From: Manis javanica | Lineage: Eukaryota; Chordata; Mammalia; Pholidota; Manidae | DNA length: 64,000 nt | Assembly (NCBI RefSeq): GCF_040802235.1 | Contig: NC_133158.1 | Coordinates: 162,413,401-162,477,400 of the forward strand | Reading direction: 5' to 3' | Part shown: positions 1 to 10,385 of the stretch, piece after piece | Numbering within the stretch: position 1 is the first letter of the stretch | Layout of the letters: each line of letters begins with the position of its first letter | Translations under genes and position numbers: made by a program | The notes under the pieces: model-generated | Told to the model about the DNA's origin: nothing | Databases searched by the model: none | The model's input: the letters and a program-made list of their open reading frames with translations, nothing else

Positions 1-159
1 ATGCTTCTGCCTTGTCCCCTTGGCCTCACATTCCTGCTGCGAGGAAGCTCAAGCTGCAGTACAGAGTGAGTGTGAAGGAACCATCTGGAAAGCAACTCCT
101 CCAGCTCCCCGCTGATGTGACATGCAGCTGGGACCAACCACCCCCTCTGGGCCCCGCCC

Positions 160-262
160 CAACTGCAAATTCCTGAACAAAATGAACAACTGTTATTATT
201 TTGGAGTATGGGGCCACTAGGTTTTGGAGTGGTTTGTTATGTAGCAATAGAAAATTAAAATA
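160..262 (+). mobile_element. Old LTR-like 3' end (tentative)
   Basis: GGCCACTAGGTTTTGGAGTG followed by GTTTGTTATGTAGCAATAGA is a common terminal motif of old mammalian LTR-type repeats. Only the end is visible. Confidence 0.4.
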
Positions 263-284
263 ATTCATTCCCCCCTTTAACTTT

Positions 285-425
285 CACAATAATCCCATCA
301 GTGTACTACCAATGGCTCCTTTTTACAAATGAACTTTCCCCAAGGAAACCAGCTGGAGGGTGGGCCCAGGAATCAAATCCAGGTCCATCTCAAAGCCAAA
401 GCTCTTAACTGCTCTGTCGTACCCC
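285..425 (-). mobile_element. MIR
   Basis: On the minus strand this shows the MIR core, including the 'ctgggattcgaacccagg'-like segment (plus strand 365-395) and the TTAACTGCTCTGTCG end. It is diverged. Confidence 0.55.
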
Positions 426-719
426 ACACCTGTCCAGTGCCCACACTACTGGTATCAGTCACTCAGACTTTTAGCTGCAATCCTAGCAGGCTGTTCCATG
501 CTCGGTGTCCCAGGCAGGCCCCACCCACAGGACTGGACCACATCTCTCCACTTTCATTCCTTCCCTGACCTGGGCATGCTTATCCGGGCACCCAGCGCAG
601 GCTCATTGCAGTGAATCATTCATTACGAGAACATCACAGAAACTTGGGTGTGGGCCAGCTCACTTCCTCATTTTTCTTTCTCTCTTTCTTACTAGTTATC
701 AAAATCCTGGTTGTTGAAC

Positions 720-734
720 CAGCAGCAGCAGCAG
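720..734 (+). repeat. (CAG)5
   Basis: Five CAG triplets lie in RBP1 intron 2. The tract is short and not in a coding context. Confidence 0.9.
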
Positions 735-1094
735 CATCTGAGAACTTGCCAGAAAAACAAGTTCTCAGGCCCCAGTCCAGACCTTCTGAATTGAAGCTCT
801 GCGGGGTAGGGCAAGCTCAAGTTTAAGAACGACTGCTCTAAGCATGGATGTGGTTCTTAATCCATGTTCTGTGGACTCTGAAGGTCTTAGCTTGTTTTTA
901 GATGCAAGTGACAGAAACCAGTTCAAATGGCTTAAATGGTAAGAAAGGGAAGGCACTGGCTCTTTCCCAGTATATGAAAAGTCTCAGAATGGTGGTAGTG
1001 CCAGGAGCTCCAATGTTGAGTTTCTCTCTTTCTCTCTCTCATTTCTGCTTTTCTACTGGCTTTATCTTTTCCTTCTGTTGGATTTCTCTATGCC

Positions 1095-1215
1095 AAAATG
1101 ACACCCATTTTCCAGATGTGAAAACAGAGGCTATGATGGGTCCAACCATTTAAGGTCACTCTGTCAGTTAGGTAATAGAGGAGGATGCAAAACCAGATGT
1201 CTGACTCCAGTAACC
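1095..1215 (-). mobile_element. MIR
   Basis: The plus strand reads CATTTTCCAGATGTGAAAAC followed by GGTCACTCTGTCAGTTAGGT, the reverse complement of the MIR core. Confidence 0.7.
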
Positions 1216-1349
1216 AGGGCCCCTCCACACCCCCTGCCTTGTCCATCCTGTCCGTGTTCACCTCTAGATTGCCATGAGGCTCCCTCAAGGAGCTGAGGTG
1301 CTGGCCCCCAGCAGACCTCCATGGAAGACCTTGGAGAGCTTTATAAATA

Positions 1350-1530
1350 GACTAGTTAGAATCCTTTCTCTGCCACCAGCTGGCTAGGTGACCTCGGCCT
1401 GAAAAGTTTCTTCACCTATCTGAGCGTCAGATTCCCATCTATAAAATGGGCATAAGGATATTTACTGAGCCAACAGTCATGGGGACAACAAGAGAGAAAG
1501 TGCTAAAATCACTTGGTGCAAGTATGGCAC
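1350..1530 (+). mobile_element. MIR
   Basis: TGCCACCAGCTGGCTAGGTG and CCCATCTATAAAATGGGCAT are the conserved MIR core blocks in sense orientation. Confidence 0.75.
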
Positions 1531-3107
1531 CTTCTACACGTTCTTTTCCTTTGCTCCTGCCTAATGAAAACCCCAGCCTAACAAACAGTGTTATTCTTGA
1601 AAGCACCTTTGTGAATTTTATTTGGGTTGCTTTAATCCTTGTTTTTGTAATCCTCAAAAGCATGCTGCTGACACCGACTGCAGAGGTCAGAGAACTAAGA
1701 CGTGAAAGAGACTCTGTGTTTCCACCCTGGGAAGGATCCAGCCAAACGCAGGCTCCCTGATTTGGGTGGGGCAACTCGCAGGAGGCTCCCAAACCCATTG
1801 GCATTCTCGGCTGTGCAGCCCAGAGAGTTAATTCCACCATTGCTATTCTGTTTTTAAAAATAAGAAAAAAAAAAATCTCTTCAGTGAGGTAAGGATAGGA
1901 TCAGAATGCTGGCGAGAGTTTAAACCACAGAGTTAACAGCAGTTTGGTGGATTTCACGCCATGTATAAGTGGCTGCCTGGATGGAAGTAAGGAAGTCAGG
2001 AAGGGAAGGGAAGGGAACATAGGTGGTTGAAAAAGAAAGAACTCAGAAAAATTTATGAGTGCCAATATGTGAAGATGCTCCAGAAATAAGACTGAGTGAA
2101 AAAGCAATGTGCAAAGTAGATTTCCTTCCCTTCTTTTTTTTTTTGGTGGGAGACTTTTAGATAGAGAAATTGATCAATTGGCCAGTCAATAGAAAACAGC
2201 TTCTATTTCGAGGAAGACTTCCGGACAGATCCACCAGAAACAGTGACAGTGATGACCTCTGGGGAGTGGGAAGGGGTCCTTTCCTCTGCAGTCCACTCTC
2301 TCCTGTGCTCTTTGAGCTTCTTTCCCTTTTACAATAAAAACAAAGAGAGCCACAGAGGGCGGAGGGCTGGAAGGGGAAGGCAGGCCTCTGGAAGGGGTCA
2401 TCCTGAGTTCAAAGCTGGACATGAGGGCGAGGCCTCAGTCAGGGGGAAGGCTCCAGGCTCTAAGTGAACAAAGCTGCCTCCCTCAGGAAAAACCTGACCC
2501 CCTGTCCATGGTGGGGTGAAAATGGCCCTTCTGCTGCCTCCCGCAGAGCCAGGCTCACGGCTGGGATTCCTGGGTGAGGCTGTCTTCTCCCATAAAAGCG
2601 GCTCCTGCTGGTGGGGCGTTGGGAACAAAGAGCCTGATCATTCCTCATTCTGAGGGATTCCCTGGCTGGCCCAGGAGTGGGGAGCATTATTTGAAGTTGA
2701 GAAGCACCTCACTTTTTCAAGGTTCCTCACTGTCAAAGTGTACGCCTGCTAGATTCAATAAATGACACTGGCTTAAAACTGGGATTTCATTTTAGTAAAT
2801 AAAGGCATGCAGGAGGTAGTGGAGAAAAACCAAGACTGGACTATATACATTTCCGCCAAAATGACATTCCTTGCTGCTTGTGGGTCATGCAAAATCTGAA
2901 TAGAACAGACTGGAAATGTGAGCTGAGTGACCCCCCGGCTACACAGTTCTGAATCCTGCCACCCCTCAGCCCTGTGAGAGAATGCAGTCATTTCAGATGG
3001 TTCTGGGCAAGGACGGGTAACATCCATGGGGTCCTGTACACCTGATTTCATAGTTCTGTACTTTTTATAGAGATGCAGGTACAGAAGGATGTTTCTTTAC
3101 TCCAAGG

Positions 3108-3275
3108 CAGTGGTTCTCAAGCTTTAAATCAGAACCACCAGGCAGGCTTATTGAAACCCAGACTGATGCCCCCACTCCAAGAGTTTCTGATTCAGTAGGC
3201 CAGCCTGTGGCTGGAGAATTCCTAACAAGTTCTTAATGTTGCTGCTGGTCTCTGCTGCGGGAATCACCAGTCTAG
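3108..3275 (+). mobile_element. MER5A (hAT-Charlie nonautonomous transposon)
   Basis: The unit starts CAGTGGTTCTCAAGCTTTAA and contains GAGTTTCTGATTCAGTAGGC, the diagnostic MER5A core. It is nearly full length. Confidence 0.8.
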
Positions 3276-3829
3276 GGAGCCCATGGCGCAAGCAATGACG
3301 TATGGCCATTTGATCTTTGACTTAAGAGTATTGGGGTGGGGTGAGGACTGGAAAACAGGAGGACGTCCCATCTAAAGGGAGCAACTGTGACAGTGTCCCA
3401 GGGATCCACACAGCACAGGAATGAACAGGCACCCAGTGCATTCAACAATTTTGATTTGTCTAGGTAAGAATAGCCAGAAATAGGCATTTTTCAGTGAACG
3501 CTAACAATCTTTGGCCATCTTTGGCAACTGGCTCTGAAATCTTTCAAACATTGTGCTGGCCAAGCAAAACACATCTGCTGGCTGATTTCACCCTCTGCCA
3601 GCTGTTCTAGGACACAGATAAGTTTCCCCTGGAAAGAGGCAAGATCAGAGATTTTGAGCCAGGAAGCCTCTGGGCCCTTAGGGAGGGATGTTAGCCTGAC
3701 CACACCTCCCCCAGCAAGGGCTCACTGCAGCTTGTCAGAGCCAGGTCTGGGCTCCCTTGCGGGTCCTCCCACTCTCCTCTTTCCCAGACACACCCTGCAG
3801 TCCAGCCAAACTGAAGTCTTTGCAGATTG

Positions 3830-4415
3830 CTCCTCTCTCCCCTCCAAAACCCCCTTCCAACCAGGCCTTTTCTGACCTCTGGGCCTCTGTGCCATACTCC
3901 TGTCCCTTCGCCACATCTGTCCTAATTCTTACTTTTCCCCTAAGGCCCCGCTCAGTCATCACCTCCCGGAAACCTTCCCTGGCCACTGCTCCCCCACCTG
4001 CAGCCCTCAGCCCACTGTTCCCATCACTGCACTGGGCTATAAGTGCCCAGAGACATGTCCAGGAGGACTTGCTGCCTCTGTGTGCCCAGGGCTTAGCCCA
4101 GGGCCTGGTGTGGGTTCTGAAGTAGCATTTATGTCCTCTTGGCTTCCTCTCCTCTCCAGTGATGACCATACTGTTTGCCTGGCTACTTCCTGTTTATCTT
4201 CAGGCTCAGACGAGCCTTCCCTGACCTCCCAGGCCCAGGAGGGGGGTCCTTCTGCCTGTCCTTCCCCATTAGCACAGTATGGCTGCTCAGCTCTGCCTGC
4301 CCCCTCTACATGAACCCCATGAGGACAGGAATCCTGTGCCATCCACAGTAATGCAGGGGCTGCAAGTGCTTGTAGGACCGAGGAAGGAATGGATGAAACA
4401 GATGAATGAATGATC
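3830..4415 (+). mobile_element. L2 LINE 3'-end fragments
   Basis: Two L2-like stretches occur in tandem: CCCGGAAACCTTCCCTGGCC near 3965, and GAGCCTTCCCTGACCTCCCA near 4212 with a terminal GATGAATGAATGA near 4405. The long ORFs here (for example minus 4037-4573) are chance frames in this GC-rich repeat. Confidence 0.65.
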
Positions 4416-5094
4416 CCAGGTGAGAAATGAGACCCTTGTGAATAATGTGCTGCGAAGAGTCTGTTAGCATGAACCCAACCTGACGATGAGAAGAAAGTGG
4501 CCTCCTCCTGGTAACTGCCCCTGGCTGGTGGGTGCAGAGCATGTGGAGCAGAAGGGACAGGGGCAAAACTCATCTTTGGTAACTGCTGGAGTACCTAGTG
4601 ACTTCAGCCAGTGTGGCCACCTGGTGTGCAGCTCTCCCTGCATTCACATGTCTTAGGCTGGATAGTTTCTCTAACTATTATCCTATACCCTTCCCCAGCC
4701 ATGCTCTTTGCTGTAGCCCACCATCGAGCTGGGCAGTCCAGAGAAGGGCTTCTGTGCAATGCAGAGGAGCAAGGGAAGAGGGAGCAGAGAGCCATCCATT
4801 CCCCCAACAGCAAGCTGAGTGTGTGCCATCTGCTTGGAGGGGCTGCCCTGAGTCCTGGGACAGCAAAGGTGACTGTGAGTCCTAGTTCCATTTCATCTAG
4901 GTCGCCAAGCTGCGGGGCCTCCTGCTCTGTCCACTTACCACTGGCATAATGCTGGGTCAGGAAGAAAAGACAGCCATGTGCCCTTCCCTTTCTGTCCAAA
5001 CCACACCCCCTGCGACTCCTTTTCTTTTACTATTAGGTGTGGAAGTCACCTGCTCCGGACCACTTCTGGGACCCCCTCTGGGGGCTCCCTTTGT

Positions 5095-5450
5095 CACCAC
5101 TGGCCACACTGTGTTCTGTTAGACTGCGAGTTCCTGGACATAGGGGACTGTGACACACTCCCGTTTGTCCCTGTGTCTGTACAGGGATCAGCATGTGAGC
5201 AAAATGGAAGGTCCAGTGCAGCGGCTGATGGCAGGGACCCTGGAGCTGACAGACCAAATTCAAATCCTCCTCTGCTGCTTACTTAACTTTCCCAAGGTCA
5301 TGCAACAAGAAATCCTGCCTCGGTTTTCTTATCTGTAAAATGGGGTTGAAAATGGTGCAGAGAAGATTGAGTTAAAATAAAATGTGACCAGTACCTGGTG
5401 CACAGTAAATACTTGATGAGTATTAGCTAGTATCACTAGGTGTTCAATAA
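5095..5450 (+). mobile_element. L2 fragment followed by MIR
   Basis: An L2 segment (TTAGACTGCGAGTTCCTGGA, about 5118) is followed by a nearly full MIR (TTCTTATCTGTAAAATGGGG at about 5326, ending TGTTCAATAAATG at 5450). Confidence 0.75.
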
Positions 5451-6739
5451 ATGTCTCATGCAATAACAGATGAGGGCAGGAATGAAAGAGCGGAGCTAAT
5501 TAGCCAAGCAAGTACAAGCCAGCACATTCTGGAGGCTGCAGTGACCCAGACAGAGATGTGCTCTTGTGAGGACCTTGAAAGTCAGCTGGGGACAAGGACT
5601 GTTTATGGTGCAGCTCCATGCAGTGGGCCAAGGAGTGGACCCTGGGCACTGGTCTGAAAAGCAGGCCCCCACTTCACCAAGGCAGACCGCATCCGAAGGT
5701 CTCCTTTCCCGCTGTGAGCCTCTCTGAGGACTAAGAGGCCTTGGGCCTTCTACGGGCACAACCTGAGGCTTTCCTAGGACAATAGTGTTTTATCTCCCTA
5801 GTGGCCTCTCCAAGGACACCGTGCTAGCTACCACTTCTCCTGGCATCGTTCCAAAGAGCAGACTCAGATACTAACTCCTGACCGCCTTCAGATGAGTCAG
5901 CAATGTGGGGATGAGCCGTCCACACCCAGGGCTCTCTATCCGTAGACACCAGCCCTCCTTCAACCACAGTCCTAACACTCCTCAGCCATGTGGTTTCTGT
6001 GAAGGCTACCAGCAGAGAGGAGCTTTGCTGGGGGCAGGAGAGTGTGCTTCAAAGTCCAAAGGCATACAGTCCAAATCTCATCTCTTGCAAGTCTCCTCTC
6101 TGGGAGCCTCAGTCATTGTGGACTATGGCTGCTCACTGGGCTGAGGTGGGAAATAGCTGGATCGCTGAAGGACACATTGCAGACCCTCAGTAAATGGGGT
6201 TGGGGAGAGGAGAGCAAGAGCCTCCTCAGTAAGCAAGGTGGCTCCCTGGGGTGCACACGAACTAGCTCTGGACCCAAGGCTGAGAAAGGAAGGCCCAGGG
6301 CACCCTGCCTTCCCAGCAACCCGAGAATGTTGATAGAGGCCTGGGGCTGACCATCCGCAGTCTGCTAGGCTGCGCTAATTGAGGTCTCCTGGTCACCAGC
6401 ATCCCGCCCTGGGGGAGGATAGCATACTCCCCACCTTCCCCAGCTGTCTGCTCTGGCCTGGCCTGAAGTGGTACCAACCTACTAAGTAGGTGTTGGCCGC
6501 ACAGTTCAAAGCAAGCTCAGCTGCAGGAGGATACGGTGGGAATGGGATGGCCAGGAGCCAAATCCCAGTATGGGGAGGAGGATGGGCAGGTTGGAAGGCT
6601 TCTGGCAGAGATCAGGGTGCCCTGTGTCCCAGAATGGCTTCATGCTAGGTCATGCAGCAAGTTTATGCTTCAGAAGGTTTCCCTGTATTTTTTGTTCTTT
6701 TTTCCCTTCCTCCAACAGCCCACAGGCAGCCAGAAAACA

Positions 6740-6925
6740 GAGTCAACAGATTTACCTGCGTTTCCAGCCCAGCTACTCTGGGCGTGGTTCTTCAGCTCTT
6801 TGAGACTGTGTCCTCATCTGTAAAATGGGCGTTCTTATACCTCCCTTAAAGGTTGTTGTAAGGCTTAAGTGAAGTCAGCTGTATAAAGCACCTGGCTCAG
6901 TGCCCAGACACAATGGAGACACAAC
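6740..6925 (+). mobile_element. MIR next to RBP1 exon 2
   Basis: CCTCATCTGTAAAATGGGCG and GCACCTGGCTCAGTGCCCAG are MIR core and tail. It lies in intron 2 about 200 bp from the exon. Confidence 0.75.
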
Positions 6926-7128
6926 AAACCGTAGCTTTCACAACTATTACCATCTGGTTTGGACAGAGGGGCATGCTTGGTGAGTCCCTGCTGCCTGCCC
7001 AGAAGCTGTGGGTGAGATCTCAGTCCCTCAGAGCACAAGGTCCTCCTAACTCGCCTCTCAGAGGAACTAGCCCAGCCTTTGGTCAGGTCCCCTGGGCAGG
7101 AGATACCCTGACATGTGCAAATCCTCAC

Positions 7129-7307
7129 CATGCACTTGCGGTCATCTATGCCTGTCAGATCCTCCTCAAACTCCTCCCCAATCTGGAAGTCCATGATGTA
7201 GTTCCTAAAAGTGCTCAGCGTGCGGATGATCATATGGTCGCCGTCCTGCACGATCTCTTTGTCTGGCTTGAGCAAGTTGGCGATTTTGCGCAAGGCCACA
7301 TTGACAT
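7129..7307 (-). CDS. RBP1: RBP1 coding exon 2
   Basis: This 179-bp exon continues RBP1 from the split Asp codon to the Met of the DDRKCM segment, about 60 residues. It covers the rest of the helix-turn-helix lid and the early beta strands of the fatty-acid-binding-protein fold. Visible hallmarks are NVALRKIANLLKPDKEIVQ, DGDHMIIRTLSTFRNYIMDF and EEDLTGIDDRKCM. The lysine in KPDKE corresponds to the retinol-contacting Lys40 (mature numbering) known for the family. The acceptor is TATACAG at 7310-7308 and the donor is GTGAGG starting at 7128, so the junction phases match exon 1. One visible change from human is FQIGEEF, where I recall FQVGKEF. Exons 3 and 4, which complete the barrel and contain Gln108, must lie left of position 1. 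Confidence 0.96.
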
Positions 7308-7793
7308 CTGTATAGGTGCGGGGCAGAGACGGGTAGAGAGTTAGCCAGAAAATTCAGAGAGCTGTTCCCGAGGTAGCCGGGCCCCAGGAGCCAGCTCCTG
7401 CCCGGGAAAAGTGCTGGGGTTCCCTGCTCGCTTAGTCCTGTGTCTCCATACAGCTGTCTGCCTTTTCTTTTCTTCTTTTCGTTCTTCTTTTTCCCCGCAA
7501 CAAAGTTTTCTGCACTTACTAGCTTTTTAAAAGCAAAAACTAGCAAACCTACCCCTGCTTTCCTAGTGAAACGATCCAAGTCTAGAGCCAACAGTCAGAG
7601 GTCTACCGCCAGTGAACCCTAACAACCCGCATTCCTCAGTCCACACGCAGCCAGCTGGCCACCCTGGCAGCCGCGGTAGCGGCCGCGCTCTCTGCTGCCC
7701 GGGTGCCCGGTCGGCAGCTCGTCCCGGCGGAGGCGACGGGCCCAGGCTTGGGGGGCTCCGGGGAGGGGGCGCCCCGGCCGCAGGGCTCCTTAC
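7308..7793 (-). other. RBP1: RBP1 intron 1 (486 bp)
   Basis: This short intron separates coding exons 1 and 2, with donor GTAAGG at its high end and acceptor TATACAG at its low end on the minus strand. The half next to exon 1 is GC-rich and belongs to the CpG island. The half next to exon 2 has a pyrimidine-rich stretch on the plus strand near 7450-7500. No other coding signal is visible in it. Confidence 0.9.
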
Positions 7794-8430
7794 CGAGCGC
7801 GCGCAGGTACTCCTCGAAATTCTCGTTAGCCAGCATCTTCCAGTACCCGGTGAAGTCGACCGGCATTTTGGGGAGCGCCTGGGGCCGGACCACCACGCAG
7901 CTGGCGCGAGCAGCTCTTGGCTCTGCCGGGACAGCGGCGGCCGAGGAGACCCGAGCGGTGGGGGGCCCGGAAACGCGCGCCCGCCGGGGGCAGGGGGCTC
8001 GTAGGGGCGGCGACGGCTGGATTCCAGGCGCGCACAAAGCCCGCGGGAGGATCTATTGTAGCTGTCGCTCCTCCCCCGCCAGCGGGGACTGGGGCGGGGG
8101 ACCTTGGAGGGCCGGGTCTGCTCCTGGCCCGAGGCCACCTTCATGCAGACCTTCAGGTCGCCACTCGTAAAAGGAAGAGGAAATGGCCTGGGGGTGGGAT
8201 GCTTTATTTGCCCCAACTCTTCGGTTTCTGCGGGATTCCTTCAAAGGCCCTGAACTTCTCCCTCGGCTGCTGGGAAACAGTGTCCTCGGGTGTTGCTGGA
8301 GAGGTCAGGGAAAGAGGCCACTTAAAGGCCTTTGTCTAACGCCCTGTTGGCCGGTGGGCGGCCCGGGCGGGGAAAGCTGGGCAGTTCAACTCCGGGCGAG
8401 AAAAGTGAGGCGCTCTCCACATCACCCCCT
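7640..8430 (-). promoter_or_regulatory. RBP1: CpG-island promoter and 5' region of RBP1
   Basis: The stretch is strikingly GC- and CpG-rich compared with its surroundings and surrounds the RBP1 start codon. GC boxes are visible upstream of the ATG, for example GGGGCGGGGG at 8091-8100 and the CCCGGGCGGGG near 8363-8373. I see no clear TATA box, so initiation is probably Sp1-driven and dispersed; the exact transcription start cannot be read from sequence. Several long overlapping ORFs occur here on both strands only because stop codons are rare in GC-rich DNA. Confidence 0.8.
7794..7866 (-). CDS. RBP1: RBP1 (cellular retinol-binding protein 1) coding exon 1
   Basis: This exon encodes the first 24 residues plus one base of cellular retinol-binding protein 1, the cytosolic lipocalin-fold carrier that binds all-trans retinol and presents it to LRAT and retinol dehydrogenases. 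The reading starts at the ATG complementary to 7864-7866 and gives MPVDFTGYWKMLANENFEEY followed by LRAL. The human protein, as I recall it, differs here only at one Val/Ala position. The exon stops at a consensus donor (G|GTAAGG, donor at 7793-7792), leaving a lone G that joins AT of exon 2 to make the Asp codon. It lies in a CpG island, as expected for a first coding exon. Longer reading frames overlapping it run through the splice site into the intron and are shadows. Confidence 0.96.
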
Positions 8431-8579
8431 CTCCCCCGCAATTAAAGCAAACTTCTTGTTGTTTGAAATAACTATGGGGCCTCTGGATTGCTATGGTGCG
8501 CAGCGATGTTTTAGATCCCTTGCTTCATGCAAATATAAGGCATTGTCAAGATGCCATTGAGTTTTCCCTCTCCTTGCAC

Positions 8580-8815
8580 CTCAGGCAGCACAGTACTCCG
8601 CAGGGTTCTGCACTTTGCTTTTTTTCACTTACTGTATCCTGGACACCTGTACTTAGAAAGCATTCCCATTTTTTTGCAGGATAGTCCATTGTTTATCTAG
8701 CGTTGTCCCCCATTGATGAACATTTATGTTGCTTACTATTCTTTACTATTAGAAACAGTACTGCAGTGAAGACCTTCTATCACATCTCATTTGCTACCTG
8801 GTAGGTATGTCGTCA
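8580..8815 (-). mobile_element. Old L1/HAL1 3' fragment
   Basis: Antisense L1-like order is visible (TACTGTATCCTGGACACCTG, then CCATTGATGAACATTTATGT). It sits just downstream of the RARE on the promoter side. Confidence 0.6.
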
Positions 8816-8867
8816 GGCCTTAAAACCTTTGTCTTTGCCAGTAACGAGATGACATAATCACGTGGGT

Positions 8868-8881
8868 TGACTTTTTGACCC
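8868..8881 (-). promoter_or_regulatory. RBP1: Retinoic acid response element (DR2) upstream of RBP1
   Basis: On the minus strand this reads GGGTCA AA AAGTCA: two nuclear-receptor half-sites in direct repeat with a 2-bp spacer. It lies about 1.0 kb upstream of the RBP1 ATG. Rodent Crbp1 genes have an established DR2 element bound by RAR/RXR about 1 kb upstream of the promoter, with a nearly identical core as I recall it. Position, spacing and half-sites all agree, so this is very likely the conserved element through which retinoic acid induces RBP1. The first half-site has G rather than A at its first base, which is tolerated. Confidence 0.8.
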
Positions 8882-9185
8882 TCTATTAAAGACTTAATGT
8901 CTCTTATAAATTGCTTTTTGCACAGATCACAGCCTGGGTGACAGCAAGTTCATTCTCATCCCCCTCTAGTGCTACCATGGGCCCCCCTTACCACCCCCGC
9001 CTCCTCCCCAAAGCTTGCACACTGCATCTGGCTGCGTTAGGGAAAGATGCCTCTTACTTAGGGCAGGGGCGGCTTCATGCCAGGAAGTGACATGGATTTC
9101 AACCCCCTTTACCCATTTGCTCAATGGTTCCTCAGCCTTAGCTCTGCTTCCATTTTGGGCCACATTAATTCTTTGTTGTGGGAAG

Positions 9186-9335
9186 TGGGGGTGTCTGTCC
9201 TATGTATACTAGGATATTTAGCATCCCTGCTTCTGCACAGTTGATCCCAGTTGGTACCTCCCACAAAGATGTCTCCACGACATAGCTAAATGTCTCTGGG
9301 AGCAAAATCACCCCTAGCTGAGAGCCACTGCTCCG
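9186..9335 (-). mobile_element. MER20 (hAT-Charlie)
   Basis: The minus strand begins CAGTGGCTCTCAGCTAGGGG and continues with GATTTTGCTCCCAGAGACAT, the MER20 5' half. The end with GGGATGCTAAATATCC is also present. Confidence 0.75.
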
Positions 9336-10194
9336 GACTGCTGTAGCCCTCAACAGACCCATTTCCCATCTCTTCTCACCTGGCTCTGGGATGCTCAGGC
9401 CATCACACAGGCCCTGGCTCTGGGCCTCTCCCTAGCCAGCCCACGGCTCATCTCAGTGGGACAGACAGGGCAGCCTGTTTGGCCCTGCCTAGCCTGAATG
9501 TGCAAGAAGAAAGCTCTGTGGCTCAGTCAGGTGGATGGGTGGGTCCTGGCCAGGCTGGGGTTCTCTGAGGCATCTGGTCAGGGCCAGCAGCTTTAGGCCT
9601 GGGCTTCTTTGTCAGCCTGACTCCCTGGAACAGAGCGTCAGCCAAAGGCTTAAGCAGTGAAATGTCATTCCCGTGGTCCCCCGCAACTAGTCTAAACGCT
9701 TCTCCCTGCTCCTCCACACCATCCAGTTCAGACAAATGGATTTCTCACCCTCCCCAACCTTCTCCCTTTGTTCCAAGTCTCCTGAAATGGTTAATACTAA
9801 ATGCCTGTCACAGTACCTGGCACACAGCAGGGATCCAGTCAGTTCTGGCCCTCTGCCAGTCTTCACCCTCTAGGTGGAGGCGTTGCCCACCCCCCTCCCC
9901 ACTCCCCCACACCTCTCTGGTCCTTCCTGCCCATTGCAAAGAACCAAGGTCTGGCTACTTCTCCCTCCTCTGGCCACACTTTGGGCATCTCTTGCTCACT
10001 GACCTCACTCTTCTGAGCTGGCCAGCTGGGTGCATGGCTGGGCCATGTGGTTCAGCCTGGTTTTGTCTGGTTTCTCTCTGCCTTTGTCTAATTCCACAAC
10101 AGATCAGTACTGGGGCTCCTCCCAGGAGGGCTCTGCAAGCATAGCTCCAGCTGGGTGTGCTGTTAACCGCAGCCGGAGTTGCTTGTGAGGGCAG

Positions 10195-10385
10195 GCTTTA
10201 GAGGCAGAATGCTTGGTTTGAAGCTGGTTGTGCCACTGTCCTGCCGAGTGATCTTGGGTAGGTTGCTTATCTCTTCTGTGCCTCAGTTCCCGCATTTGTA
10301 AAATGGGGACACTCTGTCTACCTATCTAGGTACTACCTCTTAGCAAAGGAGATAAGGGTCAAAGAAATCACAAAGTACGTACTGC
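10195..10385 (+). mobile_element. MIR
   Basis: TGCCTCAGTTCCCGCATTTG and TAAAATGGGGACACTCTGTC follow a tRNA-like head (GAATGCTTGGTTTGAAGCTG). Confidence 0.75.

Larger units (their letters stand above)
1..7128 (-). other. RBP1: RBP1 intron 2 (5' part), repeat-rich
   Basis: Everything left of exon 2 should be RBP1 intron 2, which is long in mammals and here continues past the window edge. I find no exon encoding the later RBP1 residues (the TTVSW segment onward). Recognisable content is old interspersed repeats listed separately; the remaining DNA is unassigned. None of the reading frames here resembles a known protein. Confidence 0.75.

Noticed and set aside
4037..4573. 178-aa minus-strand ORF
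   Set aside because: It overlaps L2-derived repeat sequence, has no recognisable domain, and there is no splice or promoter context.
1..7128. RBP1 exons 3 and 4
   Set aside because: No segment encodes the TTVSWDG or later RBP1 residues; they must lie left of the window.
7563..8339. Long overlapping ORFs on both strands around the RBP1 promoter (up to 217 aa)
   Set aside because: They lie in the CpG island, where stop codons are rare. They run through the RBP1 splice site and show only Pro/Arg/Ala-rich composition.
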